Positions 7,770-15,310 of a stretch of 64,000 nt of DNA are shown piece by piece. The translations under genes were made by a program, and so were the position numbers. Each line of letters begins with the position of its first letter. Positions within the stretch are counted from its first letter, which is position 1. The DNA lies in the NCBI RefSeq assembly GCF_013410945.1, contig NZ_JACCCH010000001.1:2542001-2606000 (forward strand), in the 5' to 3' direction. The stretch is from Leifsonia sp. AK011. Its GTDB lineage: Bacteria > Actinomycetota > Actinomycetes > Actinomycetales > Microbacteriaceae. Under the pieces are notes generated by a model. The model made no database searches, was not told the DNA's origin, and saw only the letters and a list, made by a program, of their open reading frames with translations.

Positions 7770-10099
7770 TGGTCCTCATACTTCACGACGCCATCGTACT
7801 TGACGACATGATCCGCCCAATTGCCGAGCTTGTCGTCGTACTGCTGGGCCAGTGTGTCAATGATGTTGTCGTCGAAGGCACTGTCCGGTTGTCCGGAATT
7901 CGTCCAGGCCTCGAGGGCATCCTGCAGAGCGGCACCGGTGCCATCGCTGTTATACCAATCGAGCAGGTCGCCGCTCGGTGGGTCGATACCGGCGATGTAG
8001 CTCGGGTCGACCTCGCTGAAGTACTGGTAGATCGACTGTGCGATTGTCGTTCGAATGGAGTCCTGGAGAGTCCCCTCCCTGTTCTCGTCGAACTGCGCGA
8101 GAGCCTGCTCGGTCTGAGATGCCCAGAGATCGGAGACGGCCGTTGACCCCATATCCAGCACAGCGCCGGTAGCCACGCCCTGGGCCCAGCTGAGGACGAA
8201 CCCTGCCGCTCCCCCCACGGCGTCGCCCAACATCGGAACAGGCACCGCGCCCAGCACAAGCGTGATAGCTGAGACGGCCGCCTCTCGATCCGCGTCACTG
8301 CCCTCGGCATTCTCAATCAACTGCCCCTGAGTTGCGGCCTCCACCGCGGCCTGCAGGGCCACCATGCGATCAAGAGCACGGTCGATGTCGGCGGTGTTGC
8401 CACTGGACATCGCCATGTTGAGCAACGTCTCCTGGTACGACGAGACTCCGAAGCTGAGAACCGCCGCTCCACTCTCGTGGCTCCCAGACCGAGCAAGGAA
8501 CACCGCGAGCTCCTTCTCGGTGAGCACTGGCACCCACTCCCCGTTCTCGAGTTGCGTCGCGCCCGAGAGCAGGCCCTGTGGGCCGTTCCCCATGATCGTG
8601 TACTCGGTGAGCCCCGCGATGTTGACGACGAATCCTGCCGCCAGAGACGCGCTCGCGGCATCGCTGATGTTCTCGGGCAGGAACAGCTCGCTGGTGATGA
8701 GGGCCCGCATGATCCGACCGTCAAGAATCGCGACATCCTCCGGGGTCGCGGCCCCATCACCACCGTTGACTGGACCGCCGGAAGCCTGTTGGCTGCCGAA
8801 CCAGAGGTCGGCGACACCCTGGAATCCGTCGTGCGTGATGTACCAGGGGATGTCGGCGTTGTTCTGGTCAAGCCAGTACATGTTGTCGTAGCGGTCGTGG
8901 TACCAGTAGTCGACGCGGTCGTCACCCGTGCCGCCATCCGTGAGCCACTCGAAGGCTGCATCGGGGTACTGTCCGAGCGTCGAGAAGATCGGCCCAGAGG
9001 CATCCGACATGCGGTTTCCGTCGTTGCCGAACTCCTGGAGCCCCAGCCAGAGACCACCGCCAGTCTCGTCCATCAGCCACTGGAAGCCATTCACGCGCTC
9101 GAACTCGTCGATCTCGTTTGCTGCGGCGATGGCGAGAGTGAGGCCGAGCGGCGAATCGACGACATCGCTGAACAGGTAGGCGATCGAATCGCCCTTGTCC
9201 TGTCCAACGTCGAACATGCTGTCTGCGAACTCGTCGGCCACGGGCTGTGTCCAGTTGCGCGAACCGGTCGACAGGCCGGACCTCGTGAGCACGGCGAGCG
9301 CGAGCGCTGCCGCTGCCACGGACGGATCGTTCGCACCCCAGTCACCGATCGCCTCGATGAGGTTGACCGTGTCCTCGCCACCGAGCGCGAGGTAGAAGTC
9401 CGACATCACGCTCTCGTTGTTCTCGTACATGCCGAGCATGAGCGCGAGAGCGTCGTAGTCCGCCGGGTCCGCTCCGCCCGCAGCGATCCGCTGGGCGAGT
9501 TCGAGAAGCGCCTCTTTGTTCAGACCTCGAGTCAGGTCACCAACGCCAGTGATCCCCACGCTCGCGAGCGCGGCCACGGTGTCCGTCCAGTTGTCGGGCA
9601 GTGCAGCTGACAGTGCGCGGATCGCGTCATCGTCGGCTGCCGCTCGTTCCAGAGCCAGACGGTAGATCTCGTCCCGGGCATCCTGCGCCTGGTACTGGGC
9701 CATGTAGCGGTTGTTCTGCCAGCGCTCGAAACCCTCGGGGTCCGTGAGCTGGTTGGGCTGCGCCACCGTGTACACATCGAGAGCATCGGCGAGAGCGCCC
9801 TTCGCGGTGGCCGCGCGGTTGCTGATGCTCAGCGTCGTCGAGTGATAGGCACTGATCGCACTCTTTCCCTCAAGAATGCGGTCGCGGGACGCGGTCAGAT
9901 CAGCGGCAAGAGCGGTGTTCGCCTCGCGCCATGCGTCGGCCGCCAGCCCCGTCCACGCTGCGACGCTCGTCGCGATCGCGCCGAGGGCCTCCTGCGCGTC
10001 CCAGTAGCTCGTCGAGGCCGTCGTCAGCGCTGAGGTCGCGTTGGTCATGCATCCGAGCTCCACCGACCCCGGGTTGTCATCGGTCCATGGCTCAGCCAC
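7763..10099 (-). CDS. Large putative type VII-associated substrate with WXG100-like N-terminus
   Basis: A 778-residue protein without signal peptide or clear enzymatic motif. Residues about 15-115 look like a WXG100/LXG-type helical hairpin (ATSVAAWTGLAADAWREAN contains a W-T-G turn). The rest is alanine-rich and helical, with a central tryptophan-rich stretch (about 380-450) and a short hydrophobic glycine-rich segment near 640-670. It may belong to the poorly characterised DUF6571-like proteins, which is uncertain. GTG start 10099 has GGAAGG upstream and follows the 91-residue gene after 2 bases. Candidate secreted effector of the neighbouring system. Confidence 0.7.
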   Translation of the reverse strand: MAEPWTDDNPGSVELGCMTNATSALTTASTSYWDAQEALGAIATSVAAWTGLAADAWREANTALAADLTASRDRILEGKSAISAYHSTTLSISNRAATAKGALADALDVYTVAQPNQLTDPEGFERWQNNRYMAQYQAQDARDEIYRLALERAAADDDAIRALSAALPDNWTDTVAALASVGITGVGDLTRGLNKEALLELAQRIAAGGADPADYDALALMLGMYENNESVMSDFYLALGGEDTVNLIEAIGDWGANDPSVAAAALALAVLTRSGLSTGSRNWTQPVADEFADSMFDVGQDKGDSIAYLFSDVVDSPLGLTLAIAAANEIDEFERVNGFQWLMDETGGGLWLGLQEFGNDGNRMSDASGPIFSTLGQYPDAAFEWLTDGGTGDDRVDYWYHDRYDNMYWLDQNNADIPWYITHDGFQGVADLWFGSQQASGGPVNGGDGAATPEDVAILDGRIMRALITSELFLPENISDAASASLAAGFVVNIAGLTEYTIMGNGPQGLLSGATQLENGEWVPVLTEKELAVFLARSGSHESGAAVLSFGVSSYQETLLNMAMSSGNTADIDRALDRMVALQAAVEAATQGQLIENAEGSDADREAAVSAITLVLGAVPVPMLGDAVGGAAGFVLSWAQGVATGAVLDMGSTAVSDLWASQTEQALAQFDENREGTLQDSIRTTIAQSIYQYFSEVDPSYIAGIDPPSGDLLDWYNSDGTGAALQDALEAWTNSGQPDSAFDDNIIDTLAQQYDDKLGNWADHVVKYDGVVKYEDQW

Positions 10100-10101
10100 G
10101 A

Positions 10102-10377
10102 TCAGCCTTCCGTTCCTGCAGCGAGGGCCGCATCCAACTCGTCGGCCTCATCGGCCGCGAGAGACGCGTCGCCCGACAGTCCCTGAATGCGCTCCGACGC
10201 GATGCGACCAGTGAGCACGACCCAGAGGTCGAAGTCGGCCGCAGCCCGCGCGACCGCGGGGCTGCCGCATCCGCTCAGATCGACGATGGAGTGTTGAGGC
10301 ATCGAGCCGACCAGATCGGTGAGGCTCCCTGCTGCCCCGCGAAGCAACTCCCCGGAGATGTTCAGATCACCTGACAT
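10102..10377 (-). CDS. Small WXG100-size helical protein
   Basis: A 91-residue, mostly helical, leaderless protein in the size class of WXG100 or EspC-like type VII partners. It has one central tryptophan (FDLWVVLTGRIASER) but no WXG motif, and a single cysteine near residue 37. It lies between the WXG100-like gene and the 778-residue gene, with a 2-base gap to the latter. A small partner directly ahead of a large substrate is typical of type VII secretion operons. Function otherwise unknown. Confidence 0.65.
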   Translation of the reverse strand: MSGDLNISGELLRGAAGSLTDLVGSMPQHSIVDLSGCGSPAVARAAADFDLWVVLTGRIASERIQGLSGDASLAADEADELDAALAAGTEG

Positions 10378-10433
10378 GGCTGACGGTCCCTTCTACCTTC
10401 TAGTCGAGCGATCCCACTCGGTGGTCGCGAGTT

Positions 10434-10727
10434 CTACTGGATGGAGGACGCGATTGCCTGGTCGGTCTCCTGGAGGGTCTGCGCGGTCTTGCGCAGGAAG
10501 TTGGAGAGCCCCGTGAGACCCTCGATGGTCTGCTTGGCGCCGTTCGAGTAGTTCTCGAAGGCGGCCTGGTACGCGCCGGAGGCCTGTGACGTGACGAAGC
10601 CGTCTCCCACGAGCTGGTTGATGAGGGTGTTGAGCTCCTGCATCTTGGTCGTGAGATCGTCGCGGCCCTGCTCGAGGCGGCCTGCGGCGTTGTTGATGCT
10701 GTCGTAGCTGACGTTGATGTTGCTCAT
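10434..10727 (-). CDS. WXG100-family-like type VII secretion protein lacking the WXG motif
   Basis: A 97-residue all-helical protein with the EsxA-like layout: helix one about residues 7-40, a turn near 43-47, and helix two about 50-95. The turn reads GDGFVT where WXG is expected, and the protein contains no tryptophan at all. The typical Y-X-D/E region near the end is replaced by LQETDQAIASSIQ. AAGGGG ribosome binding site 6 bases before ATG. It is the first gene after the large ATPase and behind a perfect 24-bp palindrome, so it probably heads its own transcript. As in other type VII systems it is expected to be both substrate and secretion partner. Confidence 0.82.
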   Translation of the reverse strand: MSNINVSYDSINNAAGRLEQGRDDLTTKMQELNTLINQLVGDGFVTSQASGAYQAAFENYSNGAKQTIEGLTGLSNFLRKTAQTLQETDQAIASSIQ

Positions 10728-10806
10728 GGCATTCCCCTTAGGTTTCTCCGCACGGTGTGCACGGCTTCGGTTGTAGTTGTGAATCTAGTTGCCGAGTTTT
10801 CCTCTG

Positions 10807-10830
10807 TCGATGGGGAGCACTCCCCATCGA
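10807..10830. promoter_or_regulatory. Palindromic operator candidate A, upstream of the WXG100-like gene
   Basis: A perfect inverted repeat of TCGATGGGGAG with a 2-base spacer (CA). It lies 80 bases before the WXG100-like ATG and 7 bases after the end of the ATPase gene. A TAGATT box (minus strand, 10787-10782) lies about 34 bases from its centre, so the site would fall near -44, typical of activator sites. The core ATGGGGAG-nn-CTCCCCAT recurs at 25600 and 30117. Confidence 0.65.
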
Positions 10831-10836
10831 ATTCGA

Positions 10837-13800
10837 CTACCCTTCAGCGAGGGGCAGCTGGACGCGAAGAGCCTTGCCCCGCGCGACGAAGAATCCCCTG
10901 CCTGGCGGGAAGTCGGAGCGTGACACTCGCGGGAACGCGGTCCGCAGCACCATGTCGCCCTCCATGGTCTCCGGTTGCAGCAACAGGCCCGTTCTCGCCG
11001 CTTTGACCTCCGCGAGGAGTGGCCACGACGAGTTCCACGCGGCGGTCTCTGCTTCGGCGATGAGGAAGTGATTCGACCTCTTGACAGCCTTGATCAGCTC
11101 GACGAGAGCGCTGTCCGCGGCGGAGGAGAGGAAATCCCCGATCCCCTCGACGACGATGACGATGCGCGGCTCGTCGGCGGCGTCTGCCACCCGGGCAGAC
11201 AGGGTGCGCGCGAGTTCGTTGACTTCATCGAGGGTGCGCGCGACCGTGGTCCAGCCCGCCGCCGCCCCCAGCTCGGACCGGGGATTGCCCAGGTAGTACG
11301 CCTCAGTGCTGCCCGCACGGCCCGCACTCTCGACCATCCATCTCAGGGCATTCGACCGACCACTGGCAGGCGGGCCGCCAAGGAGGAACACACCGACCGG
11401 ATCGAAACTGACGGGCCCGAGATCAAGATCCGAGATGCCCAGAACGGGCTTTCCGCCGAACGAAGCGGGCAGGCTCGATGCCGCGAACTCCTTGGGCAGG
11501 GAGCCGACCGCCGGCGCGGGCGCACGGCCGGTTCGAGCGATGGCTTCACCGAGCGCGGCCGTGGCCGTGGACTGGTCAACGGTGTTCGGGCTGCCACCGA
11601 CGATGGCGATCTGGGTTTCGAGGCCGTCGATGACCGCACGGCCGGGAGGTGACGTGCTGTCGAGCACGTCTTTCGGCGCATCGAGGATCGCGTAGCTCGT
11701 GTCATCCGCCATGCGAAGCACGACGCGCTTCTGGATCGCTGAGCTCACCGACGTCGAGATGCTCCCTGGCCGGTCGGCAGTGATGGCGACGTGGATGCCG
11801 ACCTGGCGCCCCTCGGTGAGCAGGTCGAGGAAGACCGCGTACCAGGGGGACGTGGCGCTGGTGGCCTCGAAATCCGTTCTGAAGGCGGGGAAGCCGTCCA
11901 CGAGCAGGAGGATGCGCGGCTCCTCCGGCTTGCCCGCGAGCGCCCGGTATTCCGTAATCGTCGACGCGTTGACGGCCGCGTAGCGCTCGGACCTGCTCGA
12001 GAGCTCGTCGCGGAGGGTGCGCAGCAGACGGATGACTCGCTCGGTGTCATCGGCCGGGATCACCGCACCGACGTGCGGCAGACTCTCGAGCATCCTCAGT
12101 CCGTTGCCGGCGAAGTCGAGAGCGTACACATTCACGGGCCCGCCGCGCGGAGTGATGCCGGCCACCGACGCGAGGGTGCGCATGGTGACGGTCTTGCCGG
12201 ACCCTCCCGTGCCGTAGACAGCCAGATGACCGTCGGTGTCCGGGCGGAACACCACGACATCCTGGCGCTGTTCCTCGGGGATGTCGCTGACGCCGAGAAC
12301 CAGTTCGGTGTCGGTGCGCTGGCGCAACTTGGTGACGTCGAAGGCAGAGGCGAGCTCGTCGAGCCACGGTCGCCGCGGCAGGGGGATCTTTGCGGCGTTC
12401 GCGGCCGCGATAAGGGTCTTGACCAGGCGCGTCTGGTCGGTGGGCCCCTGGTCGGTCGGGGCATCCGTCTTCGTCCCCTCCGATGACTCGAACGCGATCT
12501 CGACGCCGAACCGCAGTGCGGCTACCTCGATCGAGGGCGCAACCGGCTCGTCGGTGGTCCAGCCACCCGCATACGCGGACTGGAACGATGTCAGACGCCC
12601 CGGACCGGTCTTCGCGATGGCCCTGCCCGGGATGCCGGGGTCGAAGCCTGCCGCGACCTTGTCGCCCACGACATCCATCGAGTCCGACTCATCGGCCATG
12701 CGCAGCGCAATGCGCAGGTTGGTGTTGGCACGCAGGTTGTCCTTGATGACACCAGCCGGCCGTTGGGTGGCCATGATGAGGTGGATGCCCAGCGAGCGTC
12801 CACGCTGGGCGATGTCCACGACGCCGTCAACGAACTCCGGTACCTCTTTGGCGAGAGCGGCGAACTCGTCAATCACGAGCACGAGTGCTGGCGGCGCTTC
12901 GGGGTCGCCGGTCTTCTCGAACTCGATGAGGTCCTTGACCTTCTTACGGTTGAAGAGATGCTCACGGTAGCGAAGCTCGGCCTTGAGCGAGGTGAGCGCT
13001 CGGCGCACGAGGTGCGGAGAGAGGTCGGTCACGAGGCCGACGCAGTGCGGGAGGTTCACGCAATCGGCGAACGCCGACCCGCCCTTGTAGTCCACGAAGA
13101 GAAAGGTGACGCGGTCGGGGCTCGACTCCGCCGCCATTCCCAGGACCCAGGCTTGGAGGAACTCGCTCTTGCCCGCACCGGTCGTGCCGCCGACGAGGGC
13201 GTGCGGGCCCTGGCTCCGGAGATCGAGATGCATGGCATCCACACCGGACTGCCCGACGATCGCACGAAGGCGACCAGCGCGCCGCGGAGCCGGAATGCCC
13301 GAGCGCACGTGAATGGAATCGTTCTGGGTCCACCGTTCGACGGCAACCTGCGGGTCATCGGCGAGGTCACTGCCGACGAGCGAGAGCATCGACACCGTGC
13401 GCGGCAGGTCGCTCGAGTCCACGAGCACGGCACCAGCATCAAACACCGGCGCGAGGCGACGGCCGAAGGCGAGCGCCTCCGCGCGAGTGACATGATCGGC
13501 GACGACGGACACCCTCTGCGACCCGAGCCGCACGAAGCCGACCTCGGTCGACTCGGGCCCCTCGGTCGTCACGAACGTGCGTGCGACGGCAGGCAGATTC
13601 TCGACCTTCGACGACACCCAGAGGGGGAAGATGCCGACATCGGCCGCGGCTTCGGCCATCTGCACGAGCCGCGCCTTGTCGACGGGCGCGTCGTCGGAGA
13701 TGATCACGAGAATCGCGGGAGTGGGTGTGGGCGGCGGCTCGGTCGCTGCCCCCTTCTCCCCCGCGCTGGCGCCCGCCACGATCGCGGAAGTCTTGAGCGA

Positions 13801-15303
13801 GGCCGCCCCGCGCTTCTCCGACTTGGCCCTCGCCGTGCGGCTGGCCACGATCTCCTCGAGCGCCGAGAGGAGCGCTGCACCCGTGGCCGAGCTGTTGGCG
13901 AGATGCGTGCCCGTGATGGGGCTCTGCACCGATCCGGTGTGGGGCAACCACTTGAGCCACTCGAACTCGGGCGTCCAGGCCGGGCTGACGATCGACGCGA
14001 TAACGAGTTCTGCCGGGGAGTGCAGGCCGGTCGCCTGAACGATGAGCCCGCGTGCAAGGTCTGCCGCGACATCCTGGCGTCCGACGACCCCAAGGGCACC
14101 GGCGAAGTACAGGTTCTCGACGACAGGAACCTCGTCGATCTCCTCGTAGCTCTCGACGAGCTCGCGCAGCCGCACGAGATACTCGGGCAGGGCCGACTCC
14201 TCGCCGCTGATGGTCACGGAATTGCGGGAGGGCAGGATGCCACGGCCGAGGTTCAGCGAAAGAAACTGCCAGTGCTCAGGCCGCCGGGTCCACAGCAGCG
14301 GGCCGAGGCGCATCGCGTCGTCGTAGACCTCCCTCGTCGACGGGGTCTCCGCCTGACGAACCGTGCGCTCACGGTCGCGCTCGCGAGCGAGGGTCTCGGA
14401 GAGGTCGTCGAACCGCGTGTCGAACTTCTCGCCGTCGAGCTTCTTCTTGCGCTTCTTGGTAGCGCGCTGTGCGAGGAAGTTGCCCGCCACGAGAAGCGGG
14501 GACATCGCGATGAAGATGAGAGAGGTGAGCTGGCCCGTCACCATGAACATCACGGGGCCGAGAATCAGCGGTGCAGCGAGAACGAGCCACGGGAAGGGCG
14601 CCTTGTCCTCCTCGCTCGGCAGGAGGGGCGCGACGAACTTCTCGCCCGGGTAGCGGGCGTCGACACGGGGCGAGCGGTTGAAGGCCACAGGCCCGTCATT
14701 GACGAGCACGGACGGCGCCTCGGTCGGGGCGATGTCCGCGCGCAGAACGGTGTCTCCCACGCGCACGGTCGCCCCGTTGTCGAGGTCGACGCGCGTGACG
14801 AGGCCACCATCGACCTCGAGCCCGTTGGCGGAATTCAGGTCGACGAATCGCACAGCCTGGCTGAACACGTCGAGGCGGGCGTGACGCTTGGAGACGAGCG
14901 GGTCGGTGAGCGTGACATCCGACAGCGACGCGTCGCGTCCGAGGTAACGCGTGCCGAGAGGCAGCGCGAAACTCGCACCGGTGTCGGGGCCCTCGATCAC
15001 GGTGAGGACGGCGACGTTGTCGAGCTTCGCGGGTGCGGTGGATCCCGGCGGTACCACGGCGACCGTTGCGCCCGACCCCACCGCGGCCTCCCCCAGAGCG
15101 ACCTCGGGCTCGAGAACGGCGTGCGCCGAGCCGACGGGATCGACAATGCGAAGGGTTGCTGCAGTGGCGGGCTGGGGGGAACTCTGGGATCCGATGGTCG
15201 AAAGAACGGATGCGACCTCGCCAACAGTCGCGGCTGCATCCGTGGTGATGACGACGTCGGTGTCCGGCCCCGAGGGTCGCTGCAGAGTGAGTTTGAGTTT
15301 CAT
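10837..15303 (-). CDS. EssC/EccC-like type VII secretion ATPase with ubiquitin-like and FHA N-terminal domains
   Basis: A 1488-residue membrane ATPase, probable motor of the cluster. Start chosen at ATG 15303 (AGGGG upstream) instead of the longer frame to 15573, which overlaps the preceding gene. Order: ubiquitin/YukD-like domain (about 1-90); FHA domain (about 110-200) with GRDASLSD, SKRHARLDV and NSANG; two membrane helices (about 235-285); then three FtsK/SpoIIIE ATPase modules. Module 1 has Walker A GGTTGAGKSE (about 705) and Walker B VLVIDEF. Module 2 has Walker A GTGGSGKT (about 1030) but Walker B LLLVDGF lacks the catalytic glutamate. Module 3 is degenerate (GPPASGRS, Lys to Arg). FHA plus two helices resembles firmicute EssC more than mycobacterial EccC. 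Confidence 0.92.
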   Translation of the reverse strand: MKLKLTLQRPSGPDTDVVITTDAAATVGEVASVLSTIGSQSSPQPATAATLRIVDPVGSAHAVLEPEVALGEAAVGSGATVAVVPPGSTAPAKLDNVAVLTVIEGPDTGASFALPLGTRYLGRDASLSDVTLTDPLVSKRHARLDVFSQAVRFVDLNSANGLEVDGGLVTRVDLDNGATVRVGDTVLRADIAPTEAPSVLVNDGPVAFNRSPRVDARYPGEKFVAPLLPSEEDKAPFPWLVLAAPLILGPVMFMVTGQLTSLIFIAMSPLLVAGNFLAQRATKKRKKKLDGEKFDTRFDDLSETLARERDRERTVRQAETPSTREVYDDAMRLGPLLWTRRPEHWQFLSLNLGRGILPSRNSVTISGEESALPEYLVRLRELVESYEEIDEVPVVENLYFAGALGVVGRQDVAADLARGLIVQATGLHSPAELVIASIVSPAWTPEFEWLKWLPHTGSVQSPITGTHLANSSATGAALLSALEEIVASRTARAKSEKRGAASLKTSAIVAGASAGEKGAATEPPPTPTPAILVIISDDAPVDKARLVQMAEAAADVGIFPLWVSSKVENLPAVARTFVTTEGPESTEVGFVRLGSQRVSVVADHVTRAEALAFGRRLAPVFDAGAVLVDSSDLPRTVSMLSLVGSDLADDPQVAVERWTQNDSIHVRSGIPAPRRAGRLRAIVGQSGVDAMHLDLRSQGPHALVGGTTGAGKSEFLQAWVLGMAAESSPDRVTFLFVDYKGGSAFADCVNLPHCVGLVTDLSPHLVRRALTSLKAELRYREHLFNRKKVKDLIEFEKTGDPEAPPALVLVIDEFAALAKEVPEFVDGVVDIAQRGRSLGIHLIMATQRPAGVIKDNLRANTNLRIALRMADESDSMDVVGDKVAAGFDPGIPGRAIAKTGPGRLTSFQSAYAGGWTTDEPVAPSIEVAALRFGVEIAFESSEGTKTDAPTDQGPTDQTRLVKTLIAAANAAKIPLPRRPWLDELASAFDVTKLRQRTDTELVLGVSDIPEEQRQDVVVFRPDTDGHLAVYGTGGSGKTVTMRTLASVAGITPRGGPVNVYALDFAGNGLRMLESLPHVGAVIPADDTERVIRLLRTLRDELSSRSERYAAVNASTITEYRALAGKPEEPRILLLVDGFPAFRTDFEATSATSPWYAVFLDLLTEGRQVGIHVAITADRPGSISTSVSSAIQKRVVLRMADDTSYAILDAPKDVLDSTSPPGRAVIDGLETQIAIVGGSPNTVDQSTATAALGEAIARTGRAPAPAVGSLPKEFAASSLPASFGGKPVLGISDLDLGPVSFDPVGVFLLGGPPASGRSNALRWMVESAGRAGSTEAYYLGNPRSELGAAAGWTTVARTLDEVNELARTLSARVADAADEPRIVIVVEGIGDFLSSAADSALVELIKAVKRSNHFLIAEAETAAWNSSWPLLAEVKAARTGLLLQPETMEGDMVLRTAFPRVSRSDFPPGRGFFVARGKALRVQLPLAEG

Positions 15304-15310
15304 GGGCCCC

